Below are positions 25,837-32,707 of a stretch of 64,000 nt of DNA, in pieces (the first letter of the stretch is position 1; each line of letters opens with the position of its first letter). Under the pieces are notes generated by a model that saw only the letters and a list, made by a program, of their open reading frames with translations, was not told where the DNA came from and made no database searches. Made by a program: the position numbers and the translations under genes. Origin of the DNA: Streptacidiphilus albus JL83 (GTDB taxonomy: Bacteria > Actinomycetota > Actinomycetes > Streptomycetales > Streptomycetaceae); contig NZ_JQML01000001.1 of NCBI RefSeq assembly GCF_000744705.1, forward strand, positions 1,178,001 to 1,242,000. Direction: 5' to 3'.

Positions 25837-26787
25837 ATGCTGAAGACAGTCGCGTCCATGCTGATCGAGGGCACAGCGCCGTTCGAATTCGGCGTCCTGT
25901 GCGAGGTCTTCGGGATCGACCGCACCGATGACGGCGTCCCGCCGATCGAGTTCCGGGTCTGCGGCGAGCGCCCGGGGGAACCGCTGCAGATGAGCGTCCC
26001 CGCCCAGATCGTGCCCGCCTTCGGGCTGGACGCCCTGGACGACGTCGACCTGGTCGCCGTCCCGGCCGCGTTGATCCGCGGGGAGTACCCGCCCGCGGTG
26101 CTCGACGCCGTCCGGGCCGCGCACGCCCGGGGCGCGACGCTGCTGACCGTGTGCAGCGGCGCCTTCGTGCTCGGCGCGACCGGACTGCTGGACGGCCGCC
26201 GCTGCACCACGCACTGGCGACATGTCGACGAGTTCGCCAAGCGCTTCCCCGCCGCCACCCTCGATCCGGACGTGCTCTTCGTCGACGAGGGCGACATCAT
26301 CACCAGCGCCGGGACCGCCGCCGGCATCGACGCCTGCCTGCACCTGGTCCGCCGCGAGCTGGGCTCGGCGGCGGCCACCACGATCGCCCGACGGATGGTC
26401 GTCCCGCCGCAGCGGGACGGCGGCCAGCGGCAGTTCGTGGCGCAGCCGGTGCAGGACTGCGCCGTCGACAGCCTGGAGCCGCTGCTCAGCTGGATGCTGG
26501 GGCAACTGGACACCGAGCACAGCGTCGCCTCACTGGCCCGCCGTGCCCATCTGTCCGAGCGCACCTTCGCCCGCCGCTTCGTCGCCGAGACCGGGACCAC
26601 CCCGCAGCGCTGGCTCGCCACCCAGCGGGTGCTGCACGCCCGGCACCTGCTGGAGGAGACCCTGCTCGGCATCGAGGACATCGCCCGCACCTGCGGCTTC
26701 GGCACGGCCGCGCTGCTGCGCCACCACTTCCGCCGGGTGGTCGGGGTCACTCCCGCCGACTACCGGCGCACCTTCGCCGCCCGCTGA
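25837..26787 (+). CDS. GlxA-family regulator (DJ-1/PfpI plus AraC HTH)
   Basis: Transcriptional regulator of 316 residues with an N-terminal class-I amidotransferase-like/DJ-1 domain (about 1-180) and a C-terminal AraC-type double HTH (about 215-315). The nucleophile elbow reads LLTVCSGAFVLGATGLL (Cys about 105) as in GlxA proteins, and the HTH shows LARRAHLSERTFARRF and ARTCGFGTAALLRHHF. Such proteins sense small molecules, mostly through the DJ-1 domain. The neighbours give no clear target. Its stop lies in a GC-rich inverted repeat (GCCGC/GCGGC). Confidence 0.88.
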   Translation: MLKTVASMLIEGTAPFEFGVLCEVFGIDRTDDGVPPIEFRVCGERPGEPLQMSVPAQIVPAFGLDALDDVDLVAVPAALIRGEYPPAVLDAVRAAHARGATLLTVCSGAFVLGATGLLDGRRCTTHWRHVDEFAKRFPAATLDPDVLFVDEGDIITSAGTAAGIDACLHLVRRELGSAAATTIARRMVVPPQRDGGQRQFVAQPVQDCAVDSLEPLLSWMLGQLDTEHSVASLARRAHLSERTFARRFVAETGTTPQRWLATQRVLHARHLLEETLLGIEDIARTCGFGTAALLRHHFRRVVGVTPADYRRTFAAR

Positions 26788-26800
26788 GCGGCGGCGCCGA

Positions 26801-26845
26801 CCGGTCGCCGCCGGTCCGGTCATCGCTGGTCCGGTCGCCGCCGGT
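26801..26845. repeat. Three-copy 15-bp tandem repeat between convergent genes
   Basis: Units CCGGTCGCCGCCGGT, CCGGTCATCGCTGGT and CCGGTCGCCGCCGGT run from 26801 to 26845. The array ends exactly at the stop codon of the minus-strand small gene, and on that strand TGACCGG recurs within it. Confidence 0.7.
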
Positions 26846-27111
26846 CAGTTGTTCTGGGCCTGGGACCGCCAGGCGTCCATGCCCGCGCGGGAGGCCTCCC
26901 TGGCCTGCCGCACGGTCCGGTTCGCCAGCTCGCCGGGGGCGGTCTCCCACTGCTGCACCCAGCCGCGTCCGGCGGTCACCAGCGCGGCGCCGGCGATCGC
27001 CGTGCCGACCAGCGCGAGCAGCGCCCCGGTCCCGGTGAGCACCGCGCCGACCGCGAGGAGCCGCCGGTGGACGGTGAAGTTCGGCCTGTTCATCATCTTG
27101 TCAGTCGCCAT
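26845..27111 (-). CDS. Small membrane protein, unknown
   Basis: 88 residues from the ATG at 27111 (MATDKMMNRPNF). A basic lead-in (TVHRRLL) precedes a long hydrophobic segment (about 24-47, AVGAVLTGTGALLALVGTAIAGAALV), then a cytoplasmic or periplasmic amphipathic tail ending WRSQAQNN. Proteins like this, sometimes with the MNRPNFTVHRR opening, are common in Streptomyces, but I know of no function. It converges with the GlxA-like gene and is divergent from the SDR gene. Confidence 0.65.
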   Translation of the reverse strand: MATDKMMNRPNFTVHRRLLAVGAVLTGTGALLALVGTAIAGAALVTAGRGWVQQWETAPGELANRTVRQAREASRAGMDAWRSQAQNN

Positions 27112-27281
27112 GACGTCCACTGTGGCGGCAGCCGTGCGGCGGCGCGCGGCGAGCGGTCCGACCGGGTACGGGGCGCCGATCGGGACGAGAGCGTCCGTCG
27201 GCGGTTTGGGCGGACGGGGCCGCCCCGCGTAAGGTGTCGCAGTTGGAACCCCCTCCCTCGCAACCCACGAACGGCAGCGGC

Positions 27282-28775
27282 ATGAGCGCAGGACCTGACG
27301 GCAGCACGACCCTCCTCGACGGGACCGTCCCCACGGACGACGTTCCCGGCATCGAGCCGGAGCGCCTGGCCCTGGCCCTGGACGTGCTGGCCGAGCTCGA
27401 CCGGCTGCCGATCGACCACCCGGACGCCATCGCGGTCCGGCTGGCGACCGCGGGCCTCTACCGGACGGTCAAGCACCGCCGCCGGCAGGAGCGCCGGGCG
27501 GCGAAGACCGCCAACGACCGGGCGGTGACCGAGGCCACGGCGACCGGCGCGGCCGACCGGATCGACGACGAGACCCAGGGGCTGCAGCTGACCGCAGGCA
27601 CCGCCGGTCCGATCGCGGGCGTGCTGGAGCGGCCCCGCTCCTGCTACATCTGCAAGACCCGCTATGTCGAGGTCGACGCGTTCTACCACCAGCTCTGCCA
27701 GCCCTGCGCGCACGAGAACCGGGCCCGCCGCGACGCCCGGACCGACCTGACCGGCAAGCGGGCGCTGCTGACCGGCGGCCGGGCGAAGATCGGGATGTAC
27801 ATCGCGCTGCGGCTGCTGCGCGACGGCGCGCACACCACCATCACCACGCGCTTCCCCAACGACGCGATCCGCCGCTTCACCGCGATGCCGGACAGCGCCG
27901 AGTGGCTGCACCGGCTGCGCATCGTCGGGATCGACCTGCGCGACCCCTCGCAGGTGATCGCGCTGGCCGACTCGGTCGCCGCGCAGGGCCCGCTGGACAT
28001 CCTGATCAACAACGCCGCGCAGACCGTGCGCCGCTCCGCACAGGCGTACGCCGAACTGATCACCGCCGAGGACGCCCCGCTGCCGGCCGGCGAACTGCCC
28101 GAGGCCGTGGTCCTCGGCGGCTTCGACCTGAGCCGCCAGCCGGCACTGCCCAGCCAGAGCCGGGGCGAGCGGGGCGCGCTCAGCGCCCAGGCGCTCACCG
28201 CGCTCTCGCTGACCAGCGGCTCGGCCGCGCCCGCGCTGATCGAGGCCGGGACCGCGATCGACGCGGGCGGGCTGGTCCCGGACCTGGACCCGGTCAACAG
28301 CTGGAGCCAGAAGGTCGACGAGGTCGACCCGATCGAGCTGCTGGAGGTCCAGCTCTGCAATGTGACCGCGCCGTTCATCCTGGTCAGCCGGCTGCGCCCG
28401 GCGATGGCCGCCTCGTCGGCCCGGCGCAAGTACGTGGTCAACGTCTCCGCGATGGAGGGCCAGTTCAGCCGGGGCTACAAGGGACCGGGTCACCCGCACA
28501 CCAACATGGCCAAGGCCGCGCTGAACATGCTGACCCGGACCAGCGCGCAGGAGATGCTGGACAACGACGGCATCCTGATGACCGCGGTGGACACCGGCTG
28601 GATCACCGACGAGCGTCCGCACCCGGACAAGATGCGCCTCGCCGACGAGGGCTTCCACGCCCCGCTGGACCTGGTGGACGGCGCGGCCCGGGTCTACGAC
28701 CCGGTCGTCCGCGGCGAGCAGGGGGAGGACCTCTACGGGTGCTTCCTCAAGGACTACAAGCCGTCCGCATGGTGA
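27282..28775 (+). CDS. Atypical SDR with an internal zinc knuckle
   Basis: Large short-chain dehydrogenase-type protein of about 497 residues (513 if GTG at 27234 is used; neither start has a good ribosome site). Residues 1-105 are helical. Then comes C-x2-C-x14-C-x2-C (CYIC...CQPC, about 121-142), then the Rossmann motif GGRAKIGMYIALRLL, NNAAQ and NVSAMEGQ. At the YxxxK site the sequence reads TNMAKAAL: the Lys is kept, but Thr stands where the catalytic Tyr should be. It also carries a long Ala/Gly insertion (about 270-320). It overlaps a 95-aa downstream gene by 7 bp, implying joint function. Confidence 0.78.
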   Translation: MSAGPDGSTTLLDGTVPTDDVPGIEPERLALALDVLAELDRLPIDHPDAIAVRLATAGLYRTVKHRRRQERRAAKTANDRAVTEATATGAADRIDDETQGLQLTAGTAGPIAGVLERPRSCYICKTRYVEVDAFYHQLCQPCAHENRARRDARTDLTGKRALLTGGRAKIGMYIALRLLRDGAHTTITTRFPNDAIRRFTAMPDSAEWLHRLRIVGIDLRDPSQVIALADSVAAQGPLDILINNAAQTVRRSAQAYAELITAEDAPLPAGELPEAVVLGGFDLSRQPALPSQSRGERGALSAQALTALSLTSGSAAPALIEAGTAIDAGGLVPDLDPVNSWSQKVDEVDPIELLEVQLCNVTAPFILVSRLRPAMAASSARRKYVVNVSAMEGQFSRGYKGPGHPHTNMAKAALNMLTRTSAQEMLDNDGILMTAVDTGWITDERPHPDKMRLADEGFHAPLDLVDGAARVYDPVVRGEQGEDLYGCFLKDYKPSAW

Positions 28776-29056
28776 GCCGACCGGCCCCGGACACCCTGAT
28801 GTGGGAGGTCAGGGCCGTCCCCGGGGCGCTGGACGAGCTGCTGGCCTGGGTCGAGCGGCAGCTCGCCGAGCGCGGCGCGGGCGCGGACGTCTACCTGGCG
28901 GCCGACGACCGGATCGTGGTGATCCTGCGGACCACGGACGGCGGCGGCGCCCCGGTCCGACTGCCGGAGCCACCGGCCGGGCTGCTGGCCCGCCCGGTGC
29001 ACCAGTGGCCCTTCGCCTTCCACTGCCGGGTCGAGCCCGGACCCCCTGCCAAGTGA
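28769..29056 (+). CDS. Small hypothetical protein coupled to the SDR gene
   Basis: 95 residues, cytosolic, beginning MVSRPAPDTLMWEVRAVPG. The sequence reads as one alpha/beta domain (WEVRAVPGALDELLAWVERQL, then DRIVVILRT) resembling small ferredoxin-like or Dabb-like folds, but I do not recognise a family. The ATG lies inside the last codons of the SDR gene, so translation is coupled. A role as stabiliser or partner of the atypical SDR is a plausible inference. Confidence 0.65.
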   Translation: MVSRPAPDTLMWEVRAVPGALDELLAWVERQLAERGAGADVYLAADDRIVVILRTTDGGGAPVRLPEPPAGLLARPVHQWPFAFHCRVEPGPPAK

Positions 29057-29135
29057 CCCGCCAGTAGCGATAGCCTCCCCGGAAGCGCTCCTGCGGGCGC
29101 GTTCCATGTGGTTCCAGCAGGGAAGAGGCAGCACC

Positions 29136-29588
29136 ATGACTTCGTTCGCGTCCCTCGCCGAGTTCACCGCCGCGGTCGGCACCGAGCTCGGCAGCAGCCA
29201 GTGGCACACCGTCGACCAGCACCGGGTCGACCTGTTCGCCGAGGCCACCGGCGACCACCAGTGGATCCATGTGGACCCGGAGCGGGCGAAGGCCGGCCCG
29301 TTCGGCACCACCATCGCCCACGGCTTCCTGACGCTCTCGCTGCTCCCGGTGCTCGCCTCGGAGTGCTACTCGGTCGCCGGTGTCCGGATGGCCGTCAACT
29401 ACGGCTCGAACAAGGTGCGCTTCCCCGCCCCGCTGCCGGTCGGTTCGGCCGTTCGTGGGACGGCCGAACTGGTGTCTACCGAGGACGTGCCCGGCGGCGT
29501 CCAGGTGGTCGTCCGCTTCACCATCGCGGGGCAGGACGGCGGCAAGCCCTACTGCGTCGCCGAGTCGATCACCCGCTTCTACGCCTGA
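29136..29588 (+). CDS. MaoC-family enoyl-CoA hydratase/dehydratase
   Basis: Single hot-dog domain hydratase of 150 residues acting on (R)-type enoyl or hydroxyacyl-CoA. The hydratase-2 signature is present: FAEATGDHQWIHVDPERA (about 32-49) with the catalytic Asp/His pair, then GPFGTTIAHGFLTLSLLP. ATG at 29136 follows a GGAAGAGG purine-rich ribosome site. It stands between the SDR unit and the MBL gene, all on the plus strand, and may serve acyl-CoA metabolism together with the dehydrogenases elsewhere in the window. Confidence 0.88.
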   Translation: MTSFASLAEFTAAVGTELGSSQWHTVDQHRVDLFAEATGDHQWIHVDPERAKAGPFGTTIAHGFLTLSLLPVLASECYSVAGVRMAVNYGSNKVRFPAPLPVGSAVRGTAELVSTEDVPGGVQVVVRFTIAGQDGGKPYCVAESITRFYA

Positions 29589-29692
29589 CGCCGTCCCCGG
29601 TCGGTGGCCGGGCCCCCGGGGAAACCGGGACGCCCGGCCGGTGGCTGGATAGGCTGCGGAGGGTCCCGAGGTTTTCCGTAGGAGGAGGCTCC

Positions 29693-30886
29693 GTGTCCGG
29701 CTCCCGCCCCTGGTACTCCCGCTTCACCGAGTACTCCCGCATCACCGAGCTGCGACCGACGGCGCTCCGCCCGGCCTCCTTCGGCGCCGAGCCCACCGGC
29801 GAGCGGCTCGCCCGGATCGAGCGCTCGCCGCACTTCGTCGACGGGTCCTTCCGCAACCCGGTGCCGACCCGGCGGATGATCCCGGGCACCTTCCTGGAGG
29901 GCCTGCGGGCCAATCTGACCAAGAAGGACACCAAGCCCACCGCCCCGATCCCGGTCCACCCGCTGAGCCCGGAGGAACTGGCCGTCCCGCCGGCCGACGG
30001 ACTGCGGCTGACCTGGCTGGGCCACGCCACGGTGCTGGCCGAGATCCAGGGCCGCCGGGTGCTGTTCGACCCGGTCTGGGGCGAGCGCTGCACCCCGGTC
30101 CCCGGCATCGGCCCGCGCCGGCTGCACCCGAACCCGATCCCGCTGGAGTCCCTGGGCCCGGTCGACGTGGTGGTGGTCTCCCACGACCACTACGACCACC
30201 TCGACATGGACGCGATCCGCGCCCTGGTCCGCTCCGGCGCGGACTTCGCCGTCCCGCTGGGCGTCGGGGCGCACCTGGAGCACTGGGGCGTCCCGGCCGA
30301 CCGGCTGGTCGAACTGGACTGGCAGGAGTCGGCCCGGGTCGCCGGACTGACGCTGACGGCGACCCCGGCGCGCCACTACTGCGCCCGGGGGCCACGCACC
30401 GGGACGCACCAGCTCTGGGCCTCCTGGGTGGTGGCCGGGGCCGAGCACCGGCTGTTCCACAGCGGCGACAGCGGCTACTTCCCCGGCTTCGCGGAGATCG
30501 GCGCCCAGCACGGGCCCTTCGACGCCACCATGATCCAGGTCGGCGCCTACAGCGAGTTCTGGCCGGAGGTCCACATGACGCCGGAGGAGGGCGTCCGGGC
30601 CCACGGCGACCTGGGCGCGGGCGCGGTCCTGCTGCCGATCCACTGGGCGACCTTCGACCTGGCGCCGCACCCCTGGGCGGAGCCGATCGAGCGGACGCTC
30701 GCGGCGGCCGGGGCGGTCGGCGTCCAGGTGGCGACCCCGCGCCCGGGCCAGCCCTTCGAGCCCTCCGCCGCGCTGCCGGCCGAGCCCTGGTGGCGGGCGG
30801 TCGCACCGGTGCCGGCCGACGCGCCGCTGCCGGCGCCGCCGCTGCCGCCCAAGGCCGGCCCGCAGCCGGAAGAGGTCACCGTCTGA
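29693..30886 (+). CDS. MBL-fold hydrolase (NAPE-PLD/UlaG-like)
   Basis: Metallo-beta-lactamase-fold hydrolase of 397 residues. The metal ligands are clear: TWLGHATVL, then SHDHYDHLD (HxHxDH, about 165-170), RHYCARG with His (about 227), HSGDSGYF with Asp, and a late His in LPIHWATF. This spacing matches the NAPE-hydrolysing phospholipase D-like branch, often annotated as Zn-dependent hydrolases of unknown substrate. GTG at 29693 has GGAGGAGG. A Pro-rich tail ends the protein. The last 13 bases including the TGA stop are exactly duplicated behind it (30874-30899). Confidence 0.87.
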   Translation: MSGSRPWYSRFTEYSRITELRPTALRPASFGAEPTGERLARIERSPHFVDGSFRNPVPTRRMIPGTFLEGLRANLTKKDTKPTAPIPVHPLSPEELAVPPADGLRLTWLGHATVLAEIQGRRVLFDPVWGERCTPVPGIGPRRLHPNPIPLESLGPVDVVVVSHDHYDHLDMDAIRALVRSGADFAVPLGVGAHLEHWGVPADRLVELDWQESARVAGLTLTATPARHYCARGPRTGTHQLWASWVVAGAEHRLFHSGDSGYFPGFAEIGAQHGPFDATMIQVGAYSEFWPEVHMTPEEGVRAHGDLGAGAVLLPIHWATFDLAPHPWAEPIERTLAAAGAVGVQVATPRPGQPFEPSAALPAEPWWRAVAPVPADAPLPAPPLPPKAGPQPEEVTV

Positions 30887-30944
30887 GGTCACCGTCTGAC
30901 GTTCTGACGCACCGGCGGCCTGACTTGCCCGCCCGGGACTGATC

Positions 30945-31457
30945 ATGACAGCGTGCTGCGGCATGAACGATGATCAGGACCCGGGCCTGACCCAGGCCGT
31001 CCGGCTGCGCGAGCTGGGCACTCCCGAGGGCTGCGAACGGCTCCGGCGGCTGTCGGACAGCCGCCCCCGGCACGCCGGTGTCGCCTACCAGACCGCCTGG
31101 GCGCACGACACCCTGGGCCTGGAGGCCGAGGCAGCCCCGTACTACGAGCGCGCCCTGGCCGGCCAGGGGCTGTCCGCCGCCGACCGGCACGGCGCGTTCC
31201 TGGGCCTGGGCAGCACCTACCGCGTCCTGGGCCGGTACGGCGAGGCGGTGGCGGTGCTGCGCCGGTCGCTGGTGGAGTTCCCGGAGGACGCGGCGCTGCG
31301 GACCTTCCTGGCGATGGCGCTGCACAACACCGGCGAGTCCGCCGCGGCTGTGCAGCTGCTGCTCCAGGTGACGGCGGCGACCAGCGCGGACCCGACGGTG
31401 CGTCAGTACCGCCGGGCGATCGAGTACTACGCCGACCACCTGGACGAGACCTCCTGA
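30945..31457 (+). CDS. Tetratricopeptide repeat protein
   Basis: Small TPR protein of 170 residues (164 if ATG at 30963 is used). Helical pairs with TPR consensus residues are visible in AYQTAWAHDTLGLEAEAAPYYERALA and LGSTYRVLGRYGEAVAVLRRSL (each longer stretch covers about one repeat), three to four repeats in all. The family is widespread in Streptomyces and probably binds other proteins. CTGATCAT at 30939-30946 and ATGATCAG at 30970-30977 form an inverted pair around both possible start codons, which could affect initiation. It ends before a strong stem-loop terminator. Confidence 0.82.
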   Translation: MTACCGMNDDQDPGLTQAVRLRELGTPEGCERLRRLSDSRPRHAGVAYQTAWAHDTLGLEAEAAPYYERALAGQGLSAADRHGAFLGLGSTYRVLGRYGEAVAVLRRSLVEFPEDAALRTFLAMALHNTGESAAAVQLLLQVTAATSADPTVRQYRRAIEYYADHLDETS

Positions 31458-31480
31458 GGAGATCCCTCCGACGAGCGGGC

Positions 31481-31506
31481 GGCCCCGATGTCGGCACATC
31501 GGGGCC
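31481..31506 (+). terminator. Perfect 11-bp stem-loop after the TPR gene
   Basis: GGCCCCGATGT and ACATCGGGGCC pair perfectly around a CGGC tetraloop, 24 bp behind the stop codon. There is no U-tract, as is common in high-GC actinobacteria. It separates the chromosomal genes on the left from the island on the right. Confidence 0.8.
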
Positions 31507-31590
31507 GAGGGCTCGCAACCCCGGACCAACGTAGCGCGAACACATGGCGCTAAGTCGTAATGGACACAACAAATTGGCAAGAGAGCGTCA

Positions 31591-31604
31591 TTGGCATATG
31601 CCAA
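31591..31604. promoter_or_regulatory. Perfect palindrome TTGGCATATGCCAA
   Basis: A 14-bp perfect palindrome in a gene-free, AT-richer stretch (31510-31680), with a further TTGGCAA half-site at 31574. It looks like a protein-binding site, but no gene starts next to it on either strand now. It may be left over from a lost promoter at the edge of the decayed island. Confidence 0.4.
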
Positions 31605-31786
31605 GGACATCCATCCATTTCAAAGCCACCGTCACCCCCTTGCCGTGCCCTTGCCGCGCCCTTCCCAACACCCTTTCAGCGCTCATCCGTTGAGCCGTCG
31701 AGCCGACCGTGGGCACGCAGCGTGAGCAGCGCCCTGAGCGTCGCCCCGGGACGGGCCTCCGCCTCGGCCGTCGGTGACCAGAGCGC

Positions 31787-32135
31787 TCAGTTGATCGGCC
31801 AGCCGCCTTCCGGCTGCTGGGCGTTGGCGAGACGGTCCAGGCTGCGGGCCATTTCGGCCTCGCTGAACCAGGCGCGGGCCAGGCTGTCCGGGCGCGGGGC
31901 GTAGTCGTACGCGAGGTGGTACTCGCCCGGGGCGTAGCCGGGAGCGAGCGTGGCCTGCTCCGGATGGTCCGGGTCCAGCAGCACCAGGTGCTGCTCGCGC
32001 ACCAGCGCACCCAGCCGCCGGGCCCGCCGTGCCCGCCCACGCCCGGTCGGGCACGCCGTCGAGGAAGGCGACGGCCGCCTCGGCCTCGTAGGGGTGCGCC
32101 TCCCCCAGCGCCTCCACCGCGTGCCGATCCCACCG
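31787..32135 (-). pseudogene. Decayed 3' end of a conserved gene next to the tRNA array
   Basis: The last ~70 codons (EQHLVLLDPDHPEQ to QQPEGGWPIN, stop at 31787) read as a good protein end, similar to the C-termini of prenyltransferase-like Streptomyces proteins as far as I recall. Its natural upstream continuation (HAVEALGEAHPYEAEAAVAFLDGVPDRAWAG-like, in two parts) is in another frame, so at least one frameshift lies near 32030. The similarity stops at about 32130, where the tRNA array begins. No 5' part exists in the window. This is a truncated relic, probably cut when the array or its carrier arrived. Confidence 0.6.
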
Positions 32136-32145
32136 GCGTGCACGC

Positions 32146-32220
32146 CGAGTCGGCAGGATCCGAACCTGCAACCGACGGCCCCTCAGGCCGTCCCCGCTGC
32201 CGATGGGCGTACTGCGCCTC
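32146..32220 (-). tRNA. tRNA-like gene, anticodon GAG (class I shape, weak acceptor)
   Basis: Anticodon stem ACGGC/GCCGT with loop CTGAGGG gives anticodon GAG (32182-32184; Leu CUC). The T-arm GCAGG-TTCGGAT-CCTGC is good, the D-arm weak, and the variable loop is only 5 nt (CGGTT), unlike the long arm of real leucine tRNAs. The acceptor stem pairs imperfectly (GAGGCG/CGACTC, one mismatch, six pairs). It follows the CAG tRNA by 3 nt. It may be a degenerate copy of that neighbour, with which it shares the D-loop core. Confidence 0.5.
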
Positions 32221-32223
32221 ATG

Positions 32224-32296
32224 TGGCGTCGGTGCGATTCGAACGCACACTGTCTCGGTCCTGAACCGAGTCCCTCTGCCGTTGGGGTACGACGCC
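32224..32296 (-). tRNA. tRNA with anticodon CAG but class I structure
   Basis: A complete 73-nt cloverleaf: acceptor GGCGTCG/CGACGCC perfect, U8-A9, three-pair D-stem CCC/GGG, anticodon stem CTCGG/CCGAG with loop TTCAGGA (anticodon CAG, 32261-32263), 5-nt variable loop ACAGT, T-arm GTGCG-TTCGAAT-CGCAC, discriminator A73, CCA not encoded. The anticodon predicts Leu (CUG), but bacterial leucine tRNAs have a long variable arm, which is absent here. The charging enzyme is therefore uncertain. G37 fits a CUN reader. Confidence 0.75.
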
Positions 32297-32299
32297 TCA

Positions 32300-32372
32300 G
32301 GTGATCGACGGGGATCGAACCCGCAGCCACCGCGACCACAACGCGGTGCTCTACCGATTGAGCTACGACCAC
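32300..32372 (-). tRNA. tRNA-His (GTG) without an encoded G-1
   Basis: A well-formed 73-nt tRNA: acceptor GTGGTCG/CGATCAC (one G-U pair), D-stem GCTC/GAGC, anticodon stem CCGCG/CGCGG, loop TTGTGGT (anticodon GTG, 32337-32339), T-arm GCGGG-TTCGATC-CCCGT, discriminator C73. Histidine tRNAs of bacteria normally encode an extra G at -1 opposite C73; here that base is T. CCA is not encoded. It sits 3 nt before the CAG tRNA and 2 nt after the Tyr-like element. Confidence 0.85.
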
Positions 32373-32374
32373 AG

Positions 32375-32452
32375 TGCGTCGCCCAGGTGCCGACCCTGGC
32401 ATGTCCGAAGACCCAGGCTTTACAGGCCCGGTTGCGCGCTGGCGCTCGACGC
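32375..32452 (-). tRNA. tRNA-Tyr-like element (GTA), degenerate
   Basis: The anticodon stem CGGGC/GCCTG carries loop CTGTAAA (anticodon GTA, 32421-32423). A short class II variable arm GTC-TTCG-GAC, as in bacterial Tyr tRNAs, and a 5-bp T-stem CCAGG/CCTGG follow. The acceptor GCGTCGA/GCGACGC pairs in six of seven positions. Odd points: the T-loop is GTCGGCA instead of TTCRANY, and only 13 nt remain for the D-arm, without the usual GG. It is probably a decayed or highly aberrant tRNA, 1 nt from the Met-like gene. Confidence 0.5.
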
Positions 32453-32453
32453 G

Positions 32454-32528
32454 TTGCGGGAACGGGATTCGAACCCGTGACCTGAGGCTTATGAGGCCCC
32501 CGCGCTGACCGAACTGCGCCATCCCGCT
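32454..32528 (-). tRNA. tRNA with CAT anticodon (Met-like, A1-A72 mismatch)
   Basis: First gene of the array on the minus strand, 75 nt. The acceptor A-GCGGGA/TCCCGC-A has six pairs and an unpaired A1-A72, a feature otherwise seen in initiator tRNAs; D-stem GCGC/GCGC. Anticodon stem GGGGC/GCCTC with loop CTCATAA gives CAT (32491-32493); T-arm ACGGG-TTCGAAT-CCCGT; discriminator A73. The three G-C pairs of initiators at 29-31/39-41 are only partly present. It could read AUG as Met, or AUA if lysidine-modified. Confidence 0.8.
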
Positions 32529-32645
32529 GCACTGAATCGTACGAACGGGCCACCACTGGAGCGACTGAATTTTGCACGGCCGGCCTCGGCGGGGGCCGCG
32601 CCGAGCCGTCGCCCCTTCGGCAGCCGATGCCGGCCGCGCGCTTGG

Positions 32646-32689
32646 TGTGGCTACACCACTCCCCCGCTGCGTTGCCCGGTGTAGCCACA
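32646..32689. promoter_or_regulatory. Perfect 12-bp inverted repeat before the RHH-like gene
   Basis: TGTGGCTACACC (32646-32657) and GGTGTAGCCACA (32678-32689) are exact reverse complements, 20 bp apart, and end 18 bp before the ATG of the next gene. Each arm is itself partly palindromic (GTGT-GGCT-ACAC). Spacing of about three helical turns fits cooperative binding by a small dimeric repressor, most likely the protein encoded next door. Confidence 0.65.
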
Positions 32690-32707
32690 GAGCGGTAGCG
32701 TTCGCCC

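Noticed and set aside
29108-29692. An upstream extension of the MBL hydrolase in the same frame
   Set aside because: The extension overlaps the MaoC gene and is Arg/Pro-rich; the GTG at 29693 with GGAGGAGG is a much better start.
32146-32528. CRISPR array or simple repeat as explanation for the regularly spaced elements
   Set aside because: The units differ in sequence and fold as cloverleaves with conserved T-arms, so they are tRNA-type genes, not direct repeats with spacers.
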